Part shown: positions 36,346-47,510 of the stretch, one piece after another | How the letters are laid out: every line of letters begins with the position of its first letter | Position numbering within the stretch: the stretch's first letter is position 1 | Source: Tetragonia tetragonoides | Lineage: Eukaryota; Streptophyta; Magnoliopsida; Caryophyllales; Aizoaceae | Length of the DNA stretch: 64,000 bases | Assembly: GCA_038025085.1 (NCBI GenBank) | Contig: CM076146.1 | Span: forward strand, 11,346,001-11,410,000 | Reading direction: 5' to 3' | Program-made: the position numbers and the translations under genes | The notes under the pieces: generated by a model | What the model saw: only the letters and a program-made list of their open reading frames with translations | Database searches by the model: none | Told to the model about the DNA's origin: nothing

Positions 36346-37350
36346 ATTCTAGAACTGTACATAAGAAAAAAATATGGTTCTTGGATGAGTTAGCTTTAAG
36401 AGAAATAAAAAAGCTGAGAGAGAGAGATCTCAAACGGGTTGACTTCTTAGGCACATGAGGAAGGTTCGGCCGAACATGTTTTGATTCTTGTCAATAGAGA
36501 TCCCAGTCAATACTTAATATTTTAATTCTCTCATATTTCATAGATTTTTTATATTTGTTTGGGATCTGAGCTCAAGAAAGTAGTTTGGGCATTAACTGTA
36601 AAATTTGGGACATGATGTCATTGGTAAACATTATGGGATGTTGCCAAGCAAGATACACCATGGGTGATTGATATCTGTTTAAGAATAACATCCATTTAGG
36701 ATCATGTTTTGAAGGCTAATCCTTTCTGGTGTTGGTTGAAGTTATACAATCTCAGCAACATCTCAGACCTGCTTTTGGCAATTGTGTGATGCATTCAACA
36801 AGTGATTACAGCACGGTCTGTACTTGCAAGCACATACCTTTCTGGCAGATACTGAATTTGTTTTCAGGTTTGCTAAACCTATTATGGTCTTTGTTCACAG
36901 ACAAAGTTTTATTTGATGGCTAGTTGCTCATGGTAGATTGCTTACAGTAGGTAGAATTGTGAAGCTCCAGCCTGAACTTAGCCTTACATATGTTTGTTAG
37001 CCTTCTGGAAAATGATCATGCGTTTGATGATTGTACTTTCTCAGTCTGACTATGCTTGGTTTCATGTCACGACTTTGGGCAATATGTGAATAAGTTAAGA
37101 GTATAGGATAATGGATAAATGTAAGGATCGGATCTGTTGTGATCTATCAGAAGCGGAAGCTTCGAAAGATACCGAACTTTCAGAATCTGAGCAGCAACGG
37201 GCGGAGATTAGATTCTGATATAAAATTGGGACGCGGACTAGATGCAAGCTTCTGTTCAGCAACAAAATTAGAGCTAATGATGCACGCTGCTTTTTCTTCA
37301 AAGAAGACTGTTCAGCAACAAAATTATCCTTGTCCAGAGGACGTCTTCAT
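36346..37350 (-). repeat. Conserved 5' flank of F3
   Basis: This aligns with 54634-55330 upstream of F4 and, more weakly, with 21570-22070. Shared words are gggtgattgatatctgtt and ctggcagatactgaattt. It presumably holds the F-box promoter. The plus-strand frames seen in it are not conserved between copies. Confidence 0.55.
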
Positions 37351-37361
37351 TGTATGCTAAA

Positions 37362-37667
37362 GGCCCGTTTGGCCTACCTTCTTCCAACTTCTACTTCCCT
37401 TCCCACATTTGTTCTTTCCCACGCCCTTTTCATCCACTCCACCCTGTATCTCCAACTTCTAAGAAGTTGAAATAAAGCTACAATTGGACTAAAAGTAGAA
37501 GCTACAATTAGTAGCTTCTCCCTCTCGTTCCACTTTTAGCTTTATTTCAACTTCTACAAGTTGGAGGTGGAGGTGGAGGTGGAGGTGGGAGTGGATGAAA
37601 ATGGGGCGGGCATGAACAAATGTGAGAGGATGGCTTGAAATTTGTGGGAGCTAGGCCAAACCGGTCC
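37362..37667. mobile_element. Tourist-like MITE, 306 bp
   Basis: The ends GGCCCGTTTGGCCTA and TAGGCCAAACCGGTCC are inverted repeats. TAA flanks both sides (37358-37360 with one extra A, and 37668-37670). The middle folds back on itself (aagttgaaataaagct against agctttatttcaactt). No coding. Confidence 0.88.
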
Positions 37668-37670
37668 TAA

Positions 37671-38190
37671 GTGTACTTCAGCGGGGGTTAGCGAGGGTTG
37701 TCCACTATAATGGGTATGCTCTGAGCTTATGGTGAGATCCATTGGTTGAGGCATAGGGCTAAACCCAGCACAAAGAGCTTTTCCTTTCTGATTGCTTTAG
37801 ACAAAACTACCTCTTCCTAGGTCACATATTTTCCCAGTTTTTGTGATATCTTCTTTTCATAGTTCTTGATGTTTAAACAGTAAAAACTGCAGTGCAAATT
37901 CTTTACCTTCAACTCTTTTTCTTTTCTTTTTTTAGTTACAACACATTAGTAACCCCCTACATAAAGAGAACTAACATATTCCACCTATCAGATAGGATAA
38001 AGGGAAACACACCCTATCTATTTTCACAATGTGCATTGCTCAACAAATAATGGAGCAGATGAGGGCTTGGTTGGCTACTGCTTTGCATGCTCGAACATGG
38101 AACAAATGTCTTATGGATAAGCAGAATCAAGAAACCCTAAGCTGGCAGGAAAATCATCTGAGCTTATATGGCGGCTGTGATTTATCACAT
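37671..38190. other. Intergenic, no gene seen
   Basis: No supported feature. The part from about 38030 may be LINE-derived, because it leads directly into the zf-RVT fragment, but I cannot identify motifs. Confidence 0.3.
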
Positions 38191-38195
38191 ATGAC

Positions 38196-38570
38196 CAGGG
38201 TTTGCAGATGGCAAACTATTGTGTTCTTTGCTGCAGGGAAGCTGAAAGTTGCAAACATCAGTTCTTCAGATGCACTATTGCTCAACAAGTGTGGCAAGCA
38301 GTACTTACTTGGCTTCGCATTTACAGAAAACCTCTTTCTTTAAGAAGGGAGTTAGAGTGGTATAGACAGAAAGTGAAGGGAAAGACTTTAGAGCAAAGCA
38401 ACGCCCAAAAAGAGCAGCCCTGGCTGCTACAGTGTATGATTTATTGTGGGAAAGAAATGCCAGAATGTTTGCTAAGGGGACCAGAACAGTTGCTCAGATT
38501 GTTAAGGAGTATACAGTTCAAAGTTTTTGCTGGATATTATAAGTATTCAGTAAACAGTGTATAGGAGTGG
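38196..38570 (+). pseudogene. LINE zf-RVT fragment, plus strand
   Basis: The plus strand reads CVLCCREAESCKHQFFRC followed by AQQVWQAVLTWL, the zinc-binding motif and following helix of a plant LINE zf-RVT domain. No RT lies upstream in frame. The region 38570-39500 shows nothing I can support. Confidence 0.7.
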
Positions 38571-39519
38571 TTTTCCTTTGATACTTGGTTCAGGATGTTT
38601 ATAGGATATCACCTTGATATGCCTTTCAGTGTGTAAGAATTTTATTCCAAGGATGGCACGTTGGTATCCTTTGGAAGATGGAATGAAACATCTAACTATT
38701 TTCCGAAAAAATAAAGAAAGGTGATTGAACAAGCTAGGGACATTTGTCAGTAGCAAGGAAAGGTAATAACTTCCTCGAACAATAGCAGGGAAGAACTCAA
38801 GACATTCTTTTCACTAGCTTAGCCTGGAGCTATGATTGAGGTATTCCTAAAAACTCGCAAATGGAAAACCAGCCAGTTTCTCCATATACTTCCTATATAT
38901 TTTTCCTTCAGTCCGATGAAATTAGAACCTTTGTGAAACAGTTCTACACGAGTATTGAACTAAAAGCATACTAATAGTTCTACCAACTAGAACTAAACTG
39001 CTGGCAATTGATTCAACAATTTCGTGTTGATCACAACTTGTCAGCTTATCTGATCCTTTAAACTGTGCTTGTAATTTGTAAAGATCACTAAGGGTAGTAC
39101 ATATTTATGATGTTTAGATCAATTTCAAAGGACAGAGTTCAAAAGGAGTTCAGAAACCAGGTCTATATTCTAAATAATTTTGCTCAGTTATCAGTCAAAT
39201 TGCTATGAGGACCTAGTTCTGTATGGAATTAGTAACATATAATCCAAATGCCCCTGAGCAACATGACATAAACCACCAGGAATTGACATATTCAAAATTT
39301 CAAACAGCAGCCAAAACATATCAAACAAAATATAGCAATAAGACAAATGAGCAACCAACTCTACACTACAGCTATCAGCAACTATCAACAACTATCAACA
39401 ACAAAGGATCATTCCACAGAATTCAAAACAAAGAAATGTAATTAGAAACCTTAATTTCCGAAGTATATCTCAATCGAATGTTAAAATAAAAAACCCTAGA
39501 TTGAACTGAAAGCACACAC

Positions 39520-39559
39520 CTTGGTTGCAAGCTACTTACTAGGAGCCTTTCCACCGGTA
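39520..39559 (-). pseudogene. Histone H3.3 exon 1 fragment with splice donor
   Basis: On minus the sequence encodes TGGKAP, S, K, stop, LATK, matching H3 residues 11-23 (TGGKAPRKQLATK) with Arg17 to Ser (AGT) and Gln19 to TAG. It is followed immediately by GTGTGT, at the place where plant H3.3 genes carry an intron (AAG/GT). The first residues and all later exons are absent. It is a tiny but specific gene relic. Confidence 0.65.
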
Positions 39560-39899
39560 AAACCCTAATTGTTTTCACATTCAACAAAAAGAAATTCAAA
39601 TTAGCAACTAATAAATCACACAACTTAAATCGAACAATGACAATCAAATCAAACAGGAATTCTGAAAATCAGAGTCTGAGAAGGGATTTTCTGAGCAGCA
39701 TGTGAGGGTGTCGCAATTTCAGATATGCAACCATGAAATTTGGGCAAAAAAACCTGATTTTGTAACCATGAAATTCGGGCGACAGAGGATCTCCGGGTGA
39801 CAGAGAGGATTTGGGCGAGAACATCTCATTGAGCCTTTGCGATTTGTGAGTGAGAGAGAGTATCTGAATGGTGTGGTTAGGGCTGTTCGATGAGTGAAA

Positions 39900-41090
39900 A
39901 TAGTGTGTTTGGGGAAATCAAGTTTCGAAATGAAAATAATTCAGTGCATTGTCGAGCAGCTCAAGTAGCTTCATTCCCACATTTCTTCCCTGCAGCACGA
40001 ACATGTAGCTGTTATACAATTTGCCTACTGCATGCCTTGGCCAACAAAATTTCTTGTCTGAACACCTTTGCATTTCTGGCTTTCCAAATAAAAAAATGTA
40101 GCTTTTACCAATTGCAGCTCCTTGGACCAATGAAGGACCTGATCCCATGAGAATCCTTGCAAGACACCACCTACCTGAGTTACCAAAGCTTCCAAGAGTT
40201 CCCGAGAAATTTTACTCAGAAAGAACAAATGTGTATGCGACTCACTTACCATATCAAGACCAAATCTCTGCATTCTATCGACAGTAGGCAATCTCTGCAT
40301 ACAAACCAACCAGAAGAAAAAACAATATTTGGGAATAGCGATAGTAGTCCAACAAAGTTTTGACCAGCTAACTGTAGGTCTAGGAGGAGTGAGTACTTCC
40401 CCACAGTCTGCACAATCTGTTTCACACTAGCTCTGTCATCTAAAATACTTTACTTTTTATCATCCAAGATGCTTGCAGAGGACTATCCATCTCCCAAAAA
40501 ATTACGATATTTTATGTAATAAGCACACACCCACTTAATCCATAATTTTTCCTTCAAATAATGAATATGCCAAACAAGCTTACCAACAGAGGCAATATTC
40601 CAGGTTTTGCGATTGAATAAACCAAGAATCCCCTTTGATTTGTGAGATTTGTGAGATTTGTGAGAACAAACCTACTCCCACGCAATCAGTGCTTTTTCAG
40701 AGGAAGCATTTGAACCTGTCCAAAGAAAGGAATTACTACACACCTTATCAATGTGAGCAATCACAGCCCGAGGGAAAACAAAAACATGAGACCAATATGA
40801 CTGCATTGAGCACCCAACACTTTTAAACAAATAACCTGCCTAGTCCAAGAGCTCCTTCTAGATACAATTTTAACAATCACAGGTTGATACTGGGCAATAG
40901 ACAGCAGACAGAGGCATACCTAGATACTTTACTGGGAGAGTACCCTTCACAAAAGAAATTCCGTGCAATATACCGGCTTGTCAGTTGTGCCCCTAAAATA
41001 AATTTCAGATTTGGAGAAAATGGCAGAAAGACCTGAATCTTCTGAAAACAACTTGAACTGATTGAGAAGCAACTTAAATAGATTCTATTT
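39900..41090 (-). pseudogene. LINE fragment (RT to zf-RVT), minus strand
   Basis: Near 41010-41080 the minus strand reads LNQFKLFSEDSGLSAIFSKS, a standard LINE RT C-terminal motif. Near 40200-40310 it reads TVDRMQRFGLD and ESHTHLFF, then KLLELLDNALNYF at 39920-39960, which is the zf-RVT region. The reading is spread over many stops. It is a separate, more decayed LINE than that at 23-29 kb. Confidence 0.75.
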
Positions 41091-41289
41091 CCCCCCTTGA
41101 CTACTTCCAGCGTGATATACTCATATGTAATACTAATTTTTATGGGTTTTGCAGTTGTACTTTGCTACGTTTAACAATGATTTTAGTTCCCCTTATTTTT
41201 GTTTTTTTTCTTTTAAACTTTAAGCAATATTAGGGAGGAACTGAAATTCCAAATAGAAACCAATAAAAAACATTTAATTTCTAATTCAT

Positions 41290-42766
41290 AACATGCCCAC
41301 CCAAAATCACCCACCTCCTCCATATTGCCACCCACACACAACCCAACTCCCGCCCCCCGTCTCACTCCCCACCGTGCCACTATCACCCCCCGTCCCGGCC
41401 ACCCCACTCGTCCTGGCCCGCCACCACCTCCCCCCCCCCCAACTCCTGCCTCCGTACCACCCACCCACAAACCCCCCACACCTTCCCGCTCCCTCTCCCT
41501 CTCCCTCTCCCTCACACCCCAACCCCCCCTCCTTCTCTTCATCCCTCTCTCCCCCTACCCCTCTCCATCTCTCTCACTCTCCCCCTCTCCCCAGTCTCCC
41601 TATCCCCCCTATCCCCCTGCCCCTCCTCTCTCTCTCTCCCTCTCTGCCCGCACCCTCTCCTCTCCGTTCCGCCACGCCCTCTCTGCCCGCACCCTCCCCC
41701 CTCCCCCTGCGTCCCCTCTCCACGCCCTCCCGCTGCGCCCTCTCTCTCTCTCTCTGCCCGCACCCTCTCCCTTCTCTTCCGCCGCGCACTCTCTCCTAGC
41801 CCTCCTGGCCCTCCCGCGCCCTCCCTCTCTCTCTCCCCCCGCCCTCTCTACCCGCACCTCCCCCCTCAAGCCCTCCCGCTGCGCCCTCTCTCTCTCTCTC
41901 TCTGCCCGCCCTCTCTGCCCTCACCCCCTCCCCTCCCTTCCTTCGCACCCTCTCTGCACGCACCCTCTCCCCTCCCTCCCTCTCTGCACGCACCCTCTCC
42001 CCTCCCTCCCTCTCTGCCTGCACCCTCCCCCCTCCCTCCCTCTCGCCGCGCCGTCTCTCCCCGCCCTCCCTCTCTGCCCGCACCCTCCCCCCCTCTGGCC
42101 GCGCCCTCTCTCCCCGCCCTCCCTCTCTGCCAGCACCCTCTCCCCTCCCTCCCTCTCTGCCCGCGCCCTCCCCCCTCCCTCCCGCCCTTCCTCTCTGTCC
42201 GCACCCTCCCTCTCCCTCTCTACCCACCCCCCCTCCCTCCTGTCACGCCCTCTCTCCCCGCCCTCCCGTGCCCTCCCGCCGCACCCTCTCCTCTCCCTCC
42301 CTCCCTCTCTACCCACACCCTCTCCCACCCTCCCTCCCGCCGCACCCTCGCGCCCCTCTCGCCGTCCTCTCCCTCCCCGCTCCCCCACCTCTCCTCCCTC
42401 TCCCCCCCTCCCCTCGCTCCCTTCGCGCCCCTTTAACCTACCCTCCCTCGCACCCTCTATCCTTGCCCCCTCTCTGCCCGCACCCTCTCCCCGCCCTCCC
42501 GGTGCGCCCCTTCTCCCCCCCCTCTCTCTCTCCCGCCCTCCCAGCGTTCCCTCTCTCCGCCTCCTTACCTCGCCTCTCTCTCACCCCGCCCACGCACCGA
42601 CTCCCCCTGCCACCCCTCTCTCTCGCCCTCCCGCGCCCCTCTCTCTCCGCACCTCTCTCTCTCTCTCCCCTCTCACTCCCTCTCCATCTCTCCCTCTCTC
42701 TCTTCCTCCTCCCGCTCTCCCTCTCTCTCACCCCGTCTCCCTATCCCCCCCCCCCTCTCTCCTCTC
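41290..42766. repeat. Polypyrimidine minisatellite-like tract, about 1.5 kb
   Basis: The plus strand is nearly all C and T, with rare A and G. The part from about 41640 to 42260 is built from diverged units of about 31 bp around ccctctctgcacgcaccctc. Stop codons are almost absent because A is rare, so long open frames in several frames on both strands (up to 546 codons) are composition artefacts. A TATC-rich tail follows (42780-42860). Confidence 0.85.
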
Positions 42767-43052
42767 TATATTTGTGTATCCTACAATCTATCTACCTATC
42801 TATTGGTATATCCTATCATTCTCTTCCGTTCTTGTTTTTGTATATCCTATCTTTTTTTTTTTGCAAGGTGATGCAACAATGTTTAACTTAAGTGGAAGAG
42901 AGAGTCTTATGGCAGAGAGAGATGACATAGAGGGGAACGTTGGGGGTTTATGTGTTGGTGGGTAATTGATTTTTGGGAGGGAAAATTTTAAGTCACTCTT
43001 TGTTTTTACTTCAAAAATAAATAATAAGTATAATATGCACTACATATAAAAA

Positions 43053-43172
43053 ATACAATTTTTTTTTCATCGTAAACGCACATATTTGGTGATTCAACCT
43101 ATAATATATGAATTACAATTTTTTTTCTCATAGTACAACATACATATTTGGTGATTCAGCCTACAATATGCA
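43053..43172. repeat. Tandem duplication, two units of about 60 bp
   Basis: Both units share an acaattttttt run, then catatttggtgattca and cctataatat (first copy) or cctacaatat (second copy). Confidence 0.6.
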
Positions 43173-43518
43173 AACACAAGTAACTTAGTGATTCAACAAA
43201 TTTGGTTTGCAACCGGGTGTTTAAAATTTGTTTGATATTGTGTCAGACCTTGTTAATATTAAACTTACAAATCTACTATTTTTAAAAATGACTACATTTT
43301 GCAAGATTCTAGCTATTGTAAATACCATGACTACTTCCTGGTTTTCGAGCTATTGTAAATTTGTAATTGGTAAGTATTTCAACTTTCCAGTTGAGAGGAG
43401 GTATTCCCAATACTGGTGGTCATAAGTTTCCAATTGACCAGTGTGACAATTTGAGCGGCTGTAATTGGCATTCAAGTATATCTGACCATGCTATGCTACA
43501 ATGTGTATATGCAAGGCT

Positions 43519-43750
43519 TTCTTCGGCGTATTTCACGGCCATAGGGAAGCAAAAGCTGCAGAATATACAGCTGCGAATAAAGAGAAGAACATCATGGCTG
43601 AAATAGATGGATGAGGACAATATTAAGGAGGCAGTTAAACAAGGCTATTTGAAAACAGATTCTGACTTCCCTAAAGAAGACCTGAGTGGTGGATCTTGTG
43701 CTGTCACAGCTTTGATCACTCACGGAAACCTAGTGGTATTGGAAAACTAT
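43519..43750 (+). pseudogene. PP2C-type protein phosphatase fragment
   Basis: The plus strand encodes FFGVFHGHREAKAAEYTAAN, related to the PP2C motif FFGVFDGHGG, with the metal-binding Asp replaced by His and the second Gly of GHGG by Glu. After a frameshift near 43611 it continues with GYLKTDSDF, LSGGSCAVTALI and HGNLVV, again PP2C motifs. Parts before and after are missing. In plants this subgroup includes MAPK and stress phosphatases. The missing Asp and the frameshift make it a relic. Confidence 0.82.
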
Positions 43751-44399
43751 AGCACTTTCCCCATTTATAATGTTTTGACTTAAAAAAAAATTCCCAAAAA
43801 AGTGAAAGTGAGATGTATGAAAATGGAAAAGCAGAAAACAGTGTAGTCTAACAGTCGCTTTTATAGCACCTAAACCCACTTCCACCACCTCCTAGACTGT
43901 CACCATTTGTTCACTCATACCAGCCACCAGCATATCTCTACAGCCAAAGACACCAAAATTTTGCCAAGACAGCAATACGCCACAACATCCTCTTCTCCGT
44001 CCTCTCCCAAAACCCAGACACGCCTGTAGGAATGCCACAAGGCTGACAACATTACAAGGAAAAACCCACCACCTCCCCAGAAACACCAAACAGCTTGCTA
44101 CAGAGGCTTCTTGCTACATAACATGAAAGAAAAACAAGTGTTGTCGTCTCACTACAACCCCAGCAAATCAAGCAACTAGTATGAAAGATACATGTTATTC
44201 TTTAACAGAACATGTAAGGAAATGTATGCCAGGCTACTTCCCATTGCAACTCCAAAACAACAGTAGCGACTAGCCACAATAGAGCATCATCAGCACATTT
44301 ATGCATGTCATACCTAGTTTTCTGCAGCATGTACGACTATCTATATCTTTCACACAGATGGGCAAATCACACAAATTAGTTGCTAGAATAGGTTGCGGT
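43751..44399. other. Intergenic, no gene seen
   Basis: No recognisable gene. A 65-codon minus frame (43892-44089) has no motif I can place. Confidence 0.35.
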
Positions 44400-44709
44400 A
44401 AAGAATAGTGCATTACTAGTTCTTATTTGCTCAATAAGCTCATCGCCTCCAACAATATCGGCTCCTGCTTTTCTGGCTTCATCAGCATCAGCCCTTCAGC
44501 AAAAACAGCAACTTTGACAAAAAATGACACCAAGTTAAAATTTTATAATTATGACACCATCCAGTGTGTGAGCAACAACTACCACCACCACACCAGTATA
44601 ATCACACAGGTTAGATTACAATAAGTAAAAATCGGGGCAGATTTGTATTTTAAATGTGAAGCTGTACCTTTCCAGTACCATGAGGCAGAACAACAGCACC
44701 ACTAACACC
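44400..44709 (-). pseudogene. Organelle-type ribosomal protein L1 gene fragment
   Basis: A 42-bp exon-like block (44668-44709 on minus) encodes GVSGAVVLPHGTGK. It is flanked by a TTCAG acceptor and a GTACAG donor. Further on (44405-44518) VKVAVFAEG is followed, after a one-step frame change, by the equivalent of DADEARKAGADIVGGDELIE. The motifs LPHGTGK and VAVFAEG with GADIVGG are those of bacterial-type L1. No acceptor is seen before the second block, and other exons are not visible, so this is probably a pseudogene. The minus-strand sequence near 45430-45560 looks like a leader with a GTAAGC donor but has no usable coding frame. Confidence 0.62.
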
Positions 44710-45821
44710 CTGAATTCCAAATCAAATATAACATCAGCACATGTCATTTCTTTGATATTTTTAGGAGGACAACTCAAATTCCCAAAATCTTCATGCCGAA
44801 CAAAATGAAATATGTTTGAAAACAAGACTGTCTGAAAATGGCAACTAAGTATTAAAGGAAATCATTGTTGTCCTTGATATACTTTTACTCAAGACTTCTA
44901 TTTAGTTTACTTCAAATTTAGGCCTCAGGTTTTGAGAATAATCGCAGTTATAAATTATAACTTGTCCCCAAACACAAAAACGATACCTAAACACAAAGAC
45001 TAGAAACGTTTAGAGACGTACCCAAGGAAGTTGCACCAAAAAAAAATTAAGTTTGGCCACCCAACAAATATAATAAGTAACAACATTCACCAAATAAAAC
45101 AAAAGGTATCATTGAATGATGAAAGAACAAAAAAAAGAAAAAAAAAAAAAAAAAAAAAAGGGGAAAATCACAAGCAACATATGATCGAACACCAGAATTT
45201 GGATTGAACCCAATAAAACACTCAATCAAATCTTCTAAAACATGAAACTAAATAGATAAGCAGGGGAAAACAATTACACGTGAATAAATTTGATAAATTA
45301 TTAGAAACCACTTCCCAGCAACTTGAATGATCATTTCCAAACCAAAATCAACGAACTATAAACATCGAAATTGAACTAATTTAAAACCCTAAAGAAAGGG
45401 GAATAAAAAGAGAAGAAAAATGGGACGTTTGAGAAACAGCCGCTTACCAATTCACCATGGATTGAGAAATCGCTTATATCAACAACATCGCCATTGTGAT
45501 CTCTATCTTTCTCTCTCTTTCTATCTGTTAATGAGGCAACGGTATGATTTTCAAAAGCAAACTGAAACTCTCGGTTTAAATATGTGTGACAGCATGAATA
45601 ACAATGAACCCTACCATTTGGGGGTCATTACTCTCTCTCCTCCTTTCTCCCTCCTCCACCTCATCATAATCCCATCTTATAAACTCAACCAAAACTCCAT
45701 TTTATTCATGAATCCAAATTCTTAACTCATCACACTCACTTTTCTCTTTTACCATGTTCCCATCATATTTTCTCTCTCCTCCAATTTGCTTTTCTTTTAT
45801 TTATGTTGTTGGAAATGTAGG

Positions 45822-45826
<5 letters not shown>

Positions 45827-45892
<66 letters not shown>
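45827..45892. repeat. (TA)n microsatellite, about 33 units
   Basis: An uninterrupted alternation of T and A over about 66 bp. The Ile/Tyr frame it creates is not a gene. Confidence 0.97.
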
Positions 45893-45894
<2 letters not shown>

Positions 45895-46295
45895 CGGATT
45901 ATTGTTTTAGTGAAATATAATTTCGTTTTCAATAATTCTAATTAACGTTATCATGATTTTAATTAACGCTAATTGTAATTAATGTTAAATTTTATTTTTG
46001 TTAATTTTTAGCATGTATTGTATACCTCATTAATCATTAAAAGTCGATAATTTCAATACAAGTAATGACATGAAATAAAAAATTACACTATAATTAAAAC
46101 ATTGGTAATTAAAATACATTGATTGCATGATACTTAAATTACATAAAATATAAAGATAATAAAAAAAAAATGAAAACACTACAACATTTCATTAAAACAA
46201 AAGCGTTATTTAATTGAAATAGTGGATGATAATTTGTAGATTCTTTCAGTTGCGGTTTTTGTGCATCTCTCATATATGTTCAACCAAATCTTTTT

Positions 46296-47510
46296 TTAAT
46301 GCATTATGTTTTCTCTATCACGGACATCAATTCTGTTAGCCAAATATTTAGTAATATCCAAACGGCGCGGGGGTGGATCATCCTCCTCATCGTCATCATC
46401 ATTTTCGCCAGCCTGAGTAGGAAGTTCTTCAAAATTGGTGTCATGCTCAACTGTTAAAACATGATCAGGTGGTCTTTCATCCTCAACAATCATATTATGC
46501 ATTATTATGCAAGCCGTCATAATTAGCCATAGACTGTTTTGATCCCATGTGAGTGCTGGCCTTCGAAGTATTGCAAATCGAGCTTGTAGCACCCCAAAAG
46601 CACGCTCCACGTCCTTTATTACCCCTTCTTGTATTTCAGCAAACAATTTTAGCTTACGAGTAAATTCATGTTGTAATTGTTACCTCTAACAGTAAATTCA
46701 ACAGGCGGTGCTACACCATTGTAAATATCATCAAACAACGGGGATCGATAAAGCACATTAAGGTCATTACACGAACCTGCAATCCAAAAAAATGCATGCC
46801 AAATCCAGAGGTCGTACGAGGCAACAGCTTCCAAAACTACGGTTGCTTTGCCACTCCGACCTGCATATTGTCCTTTCCAAGCAGCCGGACAATTTTTCCA
46901 CTGCCAATACATGCAATCTACACTACCCATCATGCCGGGAAATCCACGTTGCTCCTCTTTGCGGAGCAGCCTCGCCATATCTTCAGTTGTTGGCCTTCTC
47001 ATATACTCGCCTTAAAGTTCCTAATGACACCTTCGCAAAATTTTGTAAGGGATTCTCGACATAGATCTTTACTTATTCTTAAATGTTCGTTGTGTAAGTC
47101 GGCTGCAGTGTCGTATGCTAACATACGAATAGCCGCTGTGCACTTTTGCTCTATTGAAGCCCCGAGCCTGCCACTGCAGTCACGCCGTTGTCGAAAGAAA
47201 TTATCGCTATCATCCGCTTTCAGAGTGTTGAGTATGCGGACAAATACATGGCGATGCATTCGAAATCTGCGTCGAAAGATATTGGCGGGATACGTTGGCT
47301 GACGAACAAAGTAGTCTTTCATGAGCAAATCGTGACCAGTTTTCACGGTTTCTCTCAATCACTGTACGCCTATGCCTTTGCCTTTGAGGGGGAGGCAATA
47401 GAAGTTAGGGGACATGATTGGCGAACATTAACAATCATATCGTCAATTTCATTATCTATCTCATCAATGAGGGTTTGTCGTTCATTTTCTTCAGATGAAC
47501 TAGAACTATG
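46296..47510 (-). pseudogene. PIF/Harbinger transposase (HARBI1-like DDE), pseudogene
   Basis: The minus-strand pieces are in order. First comes a basic start (RQRHRRTVIERNREN). A frame change follows, then KDYFVRQPTYPANIFRRRFRM (a widely conserved N-terminal motif), RRPTTEDMARLL, the DDE core GMMGSVDCMYWQWKNCP (first Asp), CNDLNVLYRSPLFD (second Asp), and after a deletion KDVERAFGVLQARFAI (Glu). About 60 bp are missing between RGNNYNM and FAEIQEG near 46650-46675, with a frame change. At least three lesions are present. A SANT/Myb partner ORF is not seen. Confidence 0.88.

Noticed and set aside
36729..36923. Plus-strand frame resembling 54991-55203, possible small gene
   Set aside because: The sequence is conserved because the whole F-box 5' flank was duplicated. 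The two frames differ by indels, and no family or codon bias supports coding.
41325..42965. Open frame of 546 codons, Pro/Ser/Leu-rich, and several large minus-strand Arg/Gly/Glu-rich frames
   Set aside because: They arise because the polypyrimidine tract has almost no A and hence no stops. All frames are open, there is no domain, and the composition follows the repeat.
43053..43172. CRISPR-like direct repeats
   Set aside because: There are only two adjacent diverged copies without spacers, and the DNA is from a plant nucleus. No CRISPR array is present in the window.
45754..45945. 63-codon frame with an Ile-Tyr run
   Set aside because: It is created by the (TA)n microsatellite.
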